Source: Pseudomonas sp. | GTDB taxonomy: Bacteria > Pseudomonadota > Gammaproteobacteria > Pseudomonadales > Pseudomonadaceae | Length of the DNA: 6,074 bases | NCBI GenBank assembly: GCA_030654635.1 | Contig: JAURXE010000537.1 | Location: 1 to 6,074, forward strand | Direction: 5' to 3' | Shown: one piece after another, positions 1 through 5,785 of the stretch | Layout: every line of letters begins with the position of its first letter | Numbering within the stretch: the stretch's first letter is position 1 | Notes under the pieces: model-generated | What the model was told of the DNA's origin: nothing | Seen by the model: the letters and a program-made list of their open reading frames with translations, nothing else | Databases searched by the model: none | Translations under genes and position numbers: made by a program

Positions 1-2381
1 GACGAGTAGCCGGTGCCGAAGTCGTCCATCGAGAAACGCACCCCCAAGGACCTGAGCGCGTGCATTTTGCCGATCACCGCCTCGACATTATCGAGCACCA
101 GGCTCTCGGTCAGCTCCAGCTTGAGCTTGCCGGGATCGACCCCGCTGCTGCGCAGGGCGCTGCGTACCAGCTCGACAAAGTCGGTCTGGCGAAACTGCCG
201 GGCGCTGACATTCACCGACAGTGGCAAGGTGCAGGCTAGCGGCTGATCTTGCCAGTGCTTGAGTTGCTGGCAAGCCTGCTCGAGCACCCACTGGCCGATC
301 GGTAAAATCAGCCCGCTGTCTTCGGCCAGCGGAATAAATTGCGCCGGCGAGACCATGCCACGTTGCGGATGCTGCCAGCGCAACAGCGTTTCGGCACCGA
401 CCACGCAGCCTTCGCGGTTAATTTGCGCCTGGAAATACAGCTGCAATTGCCCTTGCGGCAAGGCGGCGCGCAGCTCGCTGGCCAGTTGTGCACGAGTCTC
501 AAGGGTGGTCTGCATGGCCGGGTCAAAAAACACTAGCGAGTTGCGACCCATGTTTTTCGCCGAGTACATGGCCGCGTCGGCGCATTTAAGCAACTCACCA
601 ACATCCTGCAGCCTGCCACTAAACAGGCTGACGCCAATGCTGGCAGTACAGTGGTACTCGTAGCCATCCAGCACATAGGCCTGACTGATACTGCTCAGTA
701 CCTGCCTGCCCACTTGGGCAACCTGGGCCGCCGCGTGCTCGCCGTCTTTCGCCAAGCCTTGCAACATCACCACAAATTCATCACCGCCCAGGCGCGCCAC
801 GCTGTCTTCGCCACGCACTGCGGCGCACAGCCGCCGCGCCACCTCCTGCAACAGCAAGTCGCCGACCAGATGCCCCTTGGAGTCATTGAGCACCTTGAAA
901 TTATCCAAATCGATAAACAGCAACGCACCGTGGTTACCACTGCGGGCACTGGTCGTCAGCGCGTGCTGCAGTCGGTCCAGCAGCAAGCGGCGGTTCGGCA
1001 GCCCGGTGAGCGCGTCAAAGAAGGCCAACTGCTCAATCTCGGCCTCAGCTTGTTTGCGCTCGGTGATGTCGCGCGACAAGACGATAAAGCGCGACCCTTC
1101 CAGCAGATTGGTATTTTTGCGCGCCACCGACAATTCAAACCAGCAGTCACCCTGCTTGAGCGGCAGGCACAATTGCGCGCCCTGGGAGGAGCCGTGTTCG
1201 GCCGCCGCAGCCAGTGCATCCATCACCACCTGCGCGGCGGGTGCCGGCATCACCTCATGCACGGTATGGCCAAGCAACTGCCCCGGCGGCGCCACCAGGA
1301 GTTCACTGCGCCGAGCGCGATAATCCCAATAGCGCCCGTCGGCATCCAGTTCAAACATCAAATCTGGGATGGCCTCCAGGGTGGCAGCCAGATGATCGCG
1401 CGACTGTTCAATCAACTGATTGGCAACCGTCAGGGCTGCCAGCGCCGAATTCAATTCACGGGTATTGACCGCCACCCTGCGGCGCAACATGCGGTTCCAG
1501 ACCATCAGCAGCAGTGCCAGCACGCTCAGACCGGCCAGCACATAAGCCACATTGCGCGCCACCAACAACGCCGCATTATCGGCAGTCGACACCGTGGCGC
1601 CCAACCACTTTTGCTCTATGGCTTGCAGCTCGGCGGCCGGCAACTCGGCAAAACCATCTTCCACCACCTGCAGGAGGGCTTCATCGCCCTTGCGCACCGC
1701 TCGGTGAAAGGCGCCCACGTAGAGCGGCGCGGAAAAGCGAAACTGGCTGGCGATGCCCAGCTTGTTGATGAAATAGATGGCCGGCGGTTTGTCGATGCAC
1801 AGAATCAGCGCCTCACCCTCGCTGGCGGCCAGCACCATCGACTCATAGCTTGGATAGCGTTTGAGGTGATCAACCCCCTGGGCTTGCAGGGTATCGATGC
1901 AGGCATCGCCGTCTTTGACGCCAACGCTAAAACCGCGCAAGGAATCTGCATCGGTAATGCCGCTCAGGCTTTTATGAAAAAGGATCGGCACCTCGATGCT
2001 CGCGTACGGCGCCGAGAAGCTATAGGTCAGCTTGCGCGGTTCGGTCTCGAAGATGGTGTCGATGACATCGGCCTGACCACTCTCCATCAGCTGCCTGGCC
2101 TTACCCCAATCCACCGCCTGCAGATTGACGGCGACCCCGGTGTGCGCCGACCACAGCGCCCAGCTGTCTTTCAGAATGCCCTGCAGCTGGCCCTTGGCAT
2201 CGCGAAAAATATAGGGCGGGTAGTTGTCGTCCATCGTCACGGTGAGCGACGTCGGCCGCGCAATTGCGGCGCTCGCGCCCAGGCTAAGCAGCAGGCTCGC
2301 CAACATTAACCCGCCCAGCAGCAGGCGCAGCAACGGGGGCCGAGGGCGGTGACAGCTGATTTCACCAGCGAGCAAGCGCAT
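1..2381 (-). CDS. Membrane c-di-GMP sensor enzyme: periplasmic SBP_bac_3 - TM - PAS - GGDEF - EAL (3' end cut by window)
   Basis: The reverse strand is open for 793 codons from ATG at 2381 to the left edge; the C-terminus lies outside. Seen in order: a signal peptide (about 1-41, Arg-rich start, hydrophobic 20-34, AxA-type ends); a periplasmic binding-protein-like domain (about 45-270, DNYPPY at 52-57, with R116 and D197 where HisJ/ArgT-type proteins hold the ligand's alpha-carboxylate and alpha-amino groups); one membrane helix (about 278-297); a linker; a PAS domain (about 331-445, ending RDITERKQ); a GGDEF domain (DALTGLPNR 456-464, intact GGDEF 532-536, inhibitory site RGED 523-526); and an EAL domain from about 630 (motif ETLLR at 664, N724, ELTES 756-760, DDFGTGYS from 786). 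Visible catalytic residues are present, so both diguanylate cyclase and phosphodiesterase activity are plausible; the final EAL catalytic residues cannot be seen. The architecture resembles Pseudomonas RmcA, an arginine-linked c-di-GMP protein, but with one PAS domain instead of several. It is divergent from an amino-acid transporter operon. The ligand is inferred. Confidence 0.93.
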   Translation of the reverse strand, partial: MRLLAGEISCHRPRPPLLRLLLGGLMLASLLLSLGASAAIARPTSLTVTMDDNYPPYIFRDAKGQLQGILKDSWALWSAHTGVAVNLQAVDWGKARQLMESGQADVIDTIFETEPRKLTYSFSAPYASIEVPILFHKSLSGITDADSLRGFSVGVKDGDACIDTLQAQGVDHLKRYPSYESMVLAASEGEALILCIDKPPAIYFINKLGIASQFRFSAPLYVGAFHRAVRKGDEALLQVVEDGFAELPAAELQAIEQKWLGATVSTADNAALLVARNVAYVLAGLSVLALLLMVWNRMLRRRVAVNTRELNSALAALTVANQLIEQSRDHLAATLEAIPDLMFELDADGRYWDYRARRSELLVAPPGQLLGHTVHEVMPAPAAQVVMDALAAAAEHGSSQGAQLCLPLKQGDCWFELSVARKNTNLLEGSRFIVLSRDITERKQAEAEIEQLAFFDALTGLPNRRLLLDRLQHALTTSARSGNHGALLFIDLDNFKVLNDSKGHLVGDLLLQEVARRLCAAVRGEDSVARLGGDEFVVMLQGLAKDGEHAAAQVAQVGRQVLSSISQAYVLDGYEYHCTASIGVSLFSGRLQDVGELLKCADAAMYSAKNMGRNSLVFFDPAMQTTLETRAQLASELRAALPQGQLQLYFQAQINREGCVVGAETLLRWQHPQRGMVSPAQFIPLAEDSGLILPIGQWVLEQACQQLKHWQDQPLACTLPLSVNVSARQFRQTDFVELVRSALRSSGVDPGKLKLELTESLVLDNVEAVIGKMHALRSLGVRFSMDDFGTGYS

Positions 2382-2390
2382 TACTTTTAT

Positions 2391-2397
2391 TCGTCCA
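2391..2397 (-). promoter_or_regulatory. Weak ribosome binding site for the sensor enzyme
   Basis: On the minus strand TGGACGA lies 9 bases before the ATG at 2381 and is the only purine-rich Shine-Dalgarno-like stretch nearby. It supports that ATG, which also gives a complete signal peptide. The frame stays open upstream to a TAG at about 2444, so rarer GTG or TTG starts (for example 2405 or 2420) are possible, but they would only add residues ahead of the signal peptide. Confidence 0.4.
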
Positions 2398-2409
2398 TAC
2401 CGCACAGGA

Positions 2410-2422
2410 TGTTGAGTCAACA
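2410..2422. repeat. 13-bp palindrome, possible operator
   Basis: TGTTGA-G-TCAACA is a perfect 6-bp inverted repeat around one central base, ending 29 bp before the sensor gene's start codon. On the minus strand it includes TTGACT, similar to a -35 hexamer, but no well-spaced -10 follows that would leave room for a leader. It could bind a dimeric repressor acting on the sensor gene. The regulator is unknown, and a chance palindrome is possible. Confidence 0.35.
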
Positions 2423-2442
2423 GCACGTAGCAACACCTGAGC

Positions 2443-2479
2443 TAAACCAAAGCCAAGCGCCCTTTGTGAGTCTGGTTTA
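2443..2479. repeat. Inverted repeat TAAACCA...TGGTTTA
   Basis: Perfect 7-bp arms (2443-2449 and 2473-2479) are separated by 23 bases. A smaller CAAAG/CTTTG pair (2448-2452 and 2462-2466) is nested within it and partly competes with it. It lies in the untranslated region upstream of the sensor gene. It could be a protein site or a leader structure, or chance. Confidence 0.25.
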
Positions 2480-2527
2480 CCGCGCCTAGTCGTCAAGTTT
2501 GCGCGGCTGATCTGGGTAACTTCGCCG

Positions 2528-2569
2528 GCATTTTGTCTTGGCGCGACAGCCAGCTTTGACGATGCGACA
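2528..2569 (-). promoter_or_regulatory. Putative ArgR (AraC-family) operator: two 21-bp direct half-sites
   Basis: Read on the minus strand, TGTCGC occurs twice in tandem, at 2569-2564 and 2548-2543, exactly 21 bases apart. Each is followed after 8 bases by AG (first copy) or AA (second copy), and then by 5 more bases. The known Pseudomonas aeruginosa ArgR site consists of two direct half-sites with consensus TGTCGC-N8-AA, which predicts this 21-base period, so the spacing fits as well as the hexamers. ArgR is the arginine-responsive AraC/XylS-type regulator of arginine transport and catabolism and is unrelated to E. coli ArgR. The site lies about 131 bp before the transporter ATG and about 147 bp before the sensor ATG, so it could act on either promoter. 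No argR gene is in this window. Confidence 0.6.
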
Positions 2570-2625
2570 AACAGCCACACGGCCAACACTTACCGCTCCT
2601 AGCCGCTTGGCGGGTCAAGAACCGC

Positions 2626-2661
2626 TATGCTAGTTTGACGCCTCGCAAGGAAGCTTATCCG
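2626..2661 (+). promoter_or_regulatory. Weak candidate promoter elements for the ABC operon
   Basis: TATGCT at 2626-2631 resembles a sigma-70 -10 element but has no good -35 at 16-18 bp. TTGACG at 2635-2640 resembles a -35, followed after a short 15-bp gap by TATCCG (2656-2661). Either would start transcription a few dozen bases before the ATG at 2700. The poor matches would suit a promoter that needs an activator, such as one bound at the upstream ArgR-like site, but neither assignment is firm. Confidence 0.2.
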
Positions 2662-2699
2662 CCCTGCCTGAGTGCATCCGAATAAGAAGAGGACACCCC

Positions 2700-3473
2700 A
2701 TGGCCGAGGCCACGCCAGCGCTAGAAATTCGCAACCTGCACAAGCGCTACGGCGACCTTGAGGTGCTTAAAGGCATCTCGCTGACCGCCCGCGACGGCGA
2801 TGTCATCTCGATTCTCGGCTCCTCCGGCTCCGGTAAATCGACCTTCTTGCGCTGCATCAACCTGCTCGAAAATCCCCACCAAGGGCAAATTCTGGTCGCC
2901 GGCGAAGAACTCAAACTCAAAGCCTCGCGAAATGGCGACCTGGTCGCAGCCGACAACAAACAAATTAATCGGCTGCGCAGCCAGATCGGCTTCGTGTTTC
3001 AGAGCTTTAATCTGTGGCCGCACATGAGCGTGCTCGACAACATCATCGAGGCACCGCGCCGCGTTTTGGGGCAAAGCCGCGCCGAGGCCACCGAAGTCGC
3101 CGAGGCCCTGCTGGCCAAAGTCGGCATTGCCGATAAGCGCCACGTCTACCCCGGGCAATTGTCCGGCGGCCAACAACAACGCGCCGCCATTGCCCGCACC
3201 CTGGCCATGCAGCCTAAAGTGATACTGTTCGATGAGCCAACTTCGGCCCTCGATCCAGAGATGGTCCAAGAAGTGCTTAGTGTTATTCGCGCGCTCGCCG
3301 ACGAGGGTCGGACCATGTTGCTGGTTACCCACGAGATGAACTTTGCCCGGCAAGTTTCCAGCGAGGTGGTGTTTCTCCACCAAGGGCTGGTTGAAGAGCA
3401 AGGCACTCCCGAGCAGGTATTCAACAACCCGAGTTCGGCGCGCTGCAAACAATTCATGTCCAGCAATCACTAA
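2700..3473 (+). CDS. hisP: Amino-acid ABC transporter ATP-binding protein, HisP/AotP type
   Basis: This is the cytoplasmic ATPase that powers import through the two permeases encoded downstream. At 257 residues it matches the normal HisP length. Visible motifs are Walker A GSSGSGKST (40-48), Q-loop Q101 in VFQSFNLWPHM, signature LSGGQQQR (154-161), Walker B VILFDEP (174-180, catalytic E179), D-loop SALD (182-185) and switch H211. The charged insert at about 71-92, including the NGDLVAADNKQ stretch, is typical of the HisP/AotP (histidine, arginine, ornithine) branch and is shorter or absent in GlnQ-like ATPases. The start is supported by AGAGGA at 2688-2693, six bases before the ATG. It is the first gene of the operon, and its stop is 14 bases before the binding-protein gene. 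The family is certain. The choice between histidine, arginine/ornithine or lysine specificity cannot be made from the ATPase, so the symbol denotes family only. Confidence 0.95.
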   Translation: MAEATPALEIRNLHKRYGDLEVLKGISLTARDGDVISILGSSGSGKSTFLRCINLLENPHQGQILVAGEELKLKASRNGDLVAADNKQINRLRSQIGFVFQSFNLWPHMSVLDNIIEAPRRVLGQSRAEATEVAEALLAKVGIADKRHVYPGQLSGGQQQRAAIARTLAMQPKVILFDEPTSALDPEMVQEVLSVIRALADEGRTMLLVTHEMNFARQVSSEVVFLHQGLVEEQGTPEQVFNNPSSARCKQFMSSNH

Positions 3474-3487
3474 CGGAGCAACAACGC

Positions 3488-4240
3488 ATGCAGAACTACA
3501 AGAAAATCTTGCTCGCCGCTGCCGCTACTCTGGCATTTGGCAGCAGCGCTATGGCCGCCGAAAAAATCAAAATTGGCACCGAAGGCGCCTACCCACCGTT
3601 TAACTTGATCGACGCCAGCGGCAAGCCCGGCGGCTTCGATGTGGACATCGCCATGGCCTTGTGCGCACAAATGAAGGCCGAGTGCGAAGTGGTCACCTCC
3701 GACTGGGACGGCATCATCCCGGCGCTGAACGCGAAAAAATTCGACGCTATCGTCGCCTCCATGTCGATCACCGACGAGCGCAAGCAGGCAGTCGATTTCA
3801 CCGACGCCTACTACACCAACAAACTGCAATTCATCGCGCCTAAAGCCGGCGACTTCAAAGTCGACAAAGCCAGCCTCAAAGGCAAAGTCATCGGCGCTCA
3901 GCGCGCGACCATCGCCGGCACCTGGCTGGAAGACAACATGGCTGGCATCGTTGAAATCAAACTCTACGACACCCAGGAAAACGCCTACCTCGACCTCAGC
4001 TCCGGCCGCGTCGACGGCGTGCTGGCCGACAAATTCGTCAACTGGGAATGGCTCAAGAGCGAGGCCGGCAAAGGCTTCGAATTCAAGGGTGACCCAGTCT
4101 TCGACAACGACAAAATCGGTATCGCAGTGCGTAAAGGCGACCCTTTGCAAGGCAAGCTGAACACCGCCCTGAAGGCCATCGTTGACGACGGCACCTATCA
4201 GAAAATCAACGCCAAGTACTTCCCGTTCAGCATCTATTGA
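3488..4240 (+). CDS. Periplasmic amino-acid-binding protein (ArgT/ArtJ/HisJ family), probably basic amino acids
   Basis: This is the soluble periplasmic receptor that delivers ligand to the permeases. Of 250 residues, 1-23 form a signal peptide (KK, hydrophobic core, AMA before A24). The SBP_bac_3 fold follows: TEGAYPPFN (31-39), GGFDVDIA (48-55), SMSITDERK (91-99), the second-lobe stretch around 133-145, and LADK (179-182). Aligned by eye with LAO/HisJ, R98 (carboxylate contact), S91, S93, T141 and D181 (amino group contact) are conserved. The side-chain pocket has E32 where LAO has D11, as in E. coli ArtJ, and W73 where LAO has an aromatic F52. An acidic residue there favours a basic ligand such as arginine or ornithine; this is inference. 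GGAG at 3475-3478 precedes the ATG by 9 bases. A strong stem-loop follows the stop codon and may allow this gene to be expressed above the permeases. Confidence 0.93.
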   Translation: MQNYKKILLAAAATLAFGSSAMAAEKIKIGTEGAYPPFNLIDASGKPGGFDVDIAMALCAQMKAECEVVTSDWDGIIPALNAKKFDAIVASMSITDERKQAVDFTDAYYTNKLQFIAPKAGDFKVDKASLKGKVIGAQRATIAGTWLEDNMAGIVEIKLYDTQENAYLDLSSGRVDGVLADKFVNWEWLKSEAGKGFEFKGDPVFDNDKIGIAVRKGDPLQGKLNTALKAIVDDGTYQKINAKYFPFSIY

Positions 4241-4247
4241 TGCCTGA

Positions 4248-4274
4248 CCGGCGCAGCCCACACGGCTGCGCCGG
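4248..4274 (+). repeat. Intercistronic stem-loop between the binding-protein and permease genes
   Basis: CCGGCGCAGCC (4248-4258) and GGCTGCGCCGG (4264-4274) are perfect 11-bp arms around a 5-base loop CACAC, starting 7 bases after the binding-protein stop. No T-run follows, so it is not a classic intrinsic terminator. In transport operons such a hairpin can protect the upstream mRNA from 3' exonucleases, or cause partial termination, giving more binding protein than permease. The Salmonella hisJ-hisQ gap holds a REP element with such an effect. The fold is seen; the role is inferred. Confidence 0.75.
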
Positions 4275-4293
4275 CTCCACGTAGTAACCTCTG

Positions 4294-4986
4294 ATGACCT
4301 TCGAACTCTACGGCTTCGGCCCACAGCTCGCCGCTGGCACCCTGATGACCATCAAGCTGGCGCTCGCCGCGCTGGCGCTGGGCCTGGTCCTCGGCTTGCT
4401 CGGCGCACTGGCTAAAACCTCTCCGCACAAGTGGCTGCAATGGCTTGGCGGCACCTATTCGACCATAGTGCGCGGCATCCCGGAGTTGCTCTGGGTACTG
4501 CTGATTTACTTTGGCACCGTCAATCTGATGCGCAGCTTCGGCGAGATTTTCGGTCTCGACGACCTGGCCCTCAGCGCGTTTGCCGCCGGCACCATTGCCC
4601 TCGGCCTGTGTTTTGGCGCCTATGCCACGGAAGTGTTTCGTGGCGCCATCCTGTCCATTCCGCGTGGCCAACGTGAGGCTGGGCAAGCCCTAGGCCTGTC
4701 GAAAGCACGGATTTTCTGGCGGGTGATCTTGCCGCAGATGTGGCGCATTGCCCTGCCGGGCCTGGGCAACCTATTTATGATTTTGATGAAAGACACCGCG
4801 CTGGTCTCCGTCATCGGTCTGGAAGAAATCATGCGTCGCTCGCAGATCGCCGTCAGCGTCAGCAAGCAGCCGTTTAACTTCTTCATGATCGCCGCGCTGA
4901 TTTATCTAAGCCTCACCGTGCTGGCCATGACCGCCATGTATTTCCTTGAAAAACGCGCTGGCCGCGGCATCCGACGGAGCGCCTGA
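4294..4986 (+). CDS. hisQ: Amino-acid ABC transporter permease, HisQ type
   Basis: This is one of two inner-membrane subunits that form the translocation channel. Its 230 residues fit the HisQ/GlnP permease family. Hydrophobic segments lie at about 14-40, 60-78, 93-115, 155-176 and 195-218, consistent with five membrane helices. RGIPELLWVLLIYFG (60-74) is the family's conserved second-helix region. The cytoplasmic coupling loop that docks on the ATPase is REAGQALGLSKARIF (127-141), with the invariant Gly at 134. The ATG lies 19 bases after the stem-loop. An in-frame TAA at 4285-4287 rules out a longer start, yet no convincing Shine-Dalgarno is present, so translation may be weak. The stop overlaps the next gene's start. 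The name HisQ reflects gene order and pairing with a HisM-like partner; substrate is set mainly by the binding protein. Confidence 0.93.
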   Translation: MTFELYGFGPQLAAGTLMTIKLALAALALGLVLGLLGALAKTSPHKWLQWLGGTYSTIVRGIPELLWVLLIYFGTVNLMRSFGEIFGLDDLALSAFAAGTIALGLCFGAYATEVFRGAILSIPRGQREAGQALGLSKARIFWRVILPQMWRIALPGLGNLFMILMKDTALVSVIGLEEIMRRSQIAVSVSKQPFNFFMIAALIYLSLTVLAMTAMYFLEKRAGRGIRRSA

Positions 4987-5675
4987 TGAACTGGGACATT
5001 ATTATCAAGTACCTGCCGCGCCTGTTTGACGGTGCGGTCTTGAGCTTAGAGCTGGTGGCCATCGCGGTACTGGCCGGCTTGATTTTGGCCATCCCAATTG
5101 GCATCGCGCGCGCCTCACGGCACTGGTACATCCGCGCTCTGCCTTATGGCTATATGTTTTTCTTTCGCGGCACGCCGCTGCTGGTGCAGTTGTTCTTGGT
5201 CTACTACGGTTTGGCGCAATTTGATGCCGTGCGCCAAGGACCGCTATGGCCGATTCTGCGCGACCCGTTCTGGTGCGCCACCATCACCATGACCCTGCAC
5301 ACCGCCGCCTATATCGCCGAGATTCTGCGCGGTGCCATCCAGGCCATTCCGGCCGGCGAGCTGGAAGCGGCGCGCGCGCTGGGCATGTCAAAAACCCAGA
5401 CGCTGTTCTTCATTACCCTGCCGCGCGCCACCCGCATCGGCCTGCCCGCCTACAGCAACGAAGTGATTCTGATGCTCAAGGCCAGCGCCCTGGCCAGCAC
5501 CATCACCCTACTGGAACTGACCGGCATGTCGCGGACCATCATTGCCCGCACCTACCTGCCGGTTGAGATCTTCTTCGCCGCTGGCATGTTCTACCTGCTG
5601 ATCGCCTACCTAATGGTGCGCGGCTTCAAACTGTTGGAGCGCTGGCTACGGGTGGATGCCTGCCAAGGGCGCTAA
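4986..5675 (+). CDS. hisM: Amino-acid ABC transporter permease, HisM type
   Basis: This is the second inner-membrane channel subunit and presumably forms a heterodimer with the preceding permease. At 229 residues it is close in length to HisM. Its signature stretches match HisM well by memory: FFFRGTPLLVQLFLVYYG (58-75), the coupling loop GELEAARALGMSKTQ (124-138, with E127, A128, A129 and G133), and LPAYSNEVILMLK (153-165). Membrane helices are visible at about 15-42, 55-76, 97-118, 158-178 and 193-213. Start and upstream stop share one base (TGATG), and GGAG at 4976-4979 sits 6 bases before the ATG, which indicates translational coupling and balanced output of the two permeases. It is the last gene of the operon and is followed by two stem-loops. 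Family assignment is secure; the transported amino acid is inferred from the binding protein and the ArgR-like site. Confidence 0.94.
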   Translation: MNWDIIIKYLPRLFDGAVLSLELVAIAVLAGLILAIPIGIARASRHWYIRALPYGYMFFFRGTPLLVQLFLVYYGLAQFDAVRQGPLWPILRDPFWCATITMTLHTAAYIAEILRGAIQAIPAGELEAARALGMSKTQTLFFITLPRATRIGLPAYSNEVILMLKASALASTITLLELTGMSRTIIARTYLPVEIFFAAGMFYLLIAYLMVRGFKLLERWLRVDACQGR

Positions 5676-5684
5676 CCTAACGCC

Positions 5685-5723
5685 GCGCTTGCCAGGCTGG
5701 TAGCCCAGATAAGCCGCAAGCGC
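5685..5723 (+). terminator. Stem-loop after the ABC operon
   Basis: GCGCTTGC (5685-5692) and GCAAGCGC (5716-5723) form a perfect 8-bp stem 9 bases after the hisM-type stop. The enclosed 23 bases can fold further, either as GGCT/AGCC (5695-5698 with 5712-5715) or as CTGG-TAGC-CCAG (5697-5708). No T-run follows, so it is either a T-less or Rho-assisted terminator or an mRNA 3'-end stabiliser. The structure is clear; termination itself is inferred. Confidence 0.5.
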
Positions 5724-5727
5724 AGCC

Positions 5728-5759
5728 CGGGGGACCTTGCATCTGCTGGGCCTCCCCCG
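5728..5759 (+). terminator. Second stem-loop after the ABC operon
   Basis: CGGGGGA (5728-5734) pairs perfectly with TCCCCCG (5753-5759). Two more pairs (CC 5735-5736 with GG 5749-5750) extend it across a 2-base bulge, leaving a 12-base loop. It begins four bases after the first stem-loop and ends 26 bases before the next gene. There is no T-run on either strand. The tandem arrangement suggests a transcript end, but a role in the leader of the next gene is also possible. Confidence 0.4.
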
Positions 5760-5785
5760 TTAGCCGCCCGCTCACTAAGGCCTTT

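Larger units (their letters stand above)
2382..2699. other. Divergent intergenic control region
   Basis: This 318-bp stretch separates the start codons of the sensor enzyme and the ABC operon, so it should hold both promoters. I see an ArgR-like tandem operator (2528-2569), a 13-bp palindrome (2410-2422), a 7-bp inverted repeat (2443-2479), and weak promoter-like hexamers near 2626-2661. Short open frames crossing it lack a ribosome binding site and recognisable protein features, so I call no gene here. Confidence 0.8.

Noticed and set aside
651..2309. A 552-codon open frame on the plus strand
   Set aside because: It lies wholly antisense to the sensor enzyme, whose motifs are unmistakable. 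Its translation is rich in His, Gln and Arg, with no domain signature, as expected for the antisense of GC-rich coding DNA.
2391..2422. A sigma-70 promoter on the minus strand (TTGACT, then TATGGA after 15 bp)
   Set aside because: It would place the transcription start only a few bases before the ATG and would remove the ribosome binding site.
2362..2589. A 75-codon minus-strand open frame spanning the intergenic region into the sensor gene
   Set aside because: It overlaps the sensor start in another frame, runs through the ArgR-like operator, and shows no ribosome binding site or protein features.
2609..2631. A possible sigma-54 promoter (GG-N10-GC at 2612-2625)
   Set aside because: Only the core dinucleotides fit; the surrounding TGGCAC and TTGCA consensus bases are largely absent.
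2555..2640. Direct repeat TTTGACG at 2555-2561 and 2634-2640
   Set aside because: Seven bases repeated 79 bp apart with no shared flanks; this can easily be chance.
3470..4324. A 284-codon minus-strand open frame, and a similar one at 2721-3470
   Set aside because: Both are antisense to the clear binding-protein and ATPase genes, have low-complexity composition, and lack recognisable motifs.
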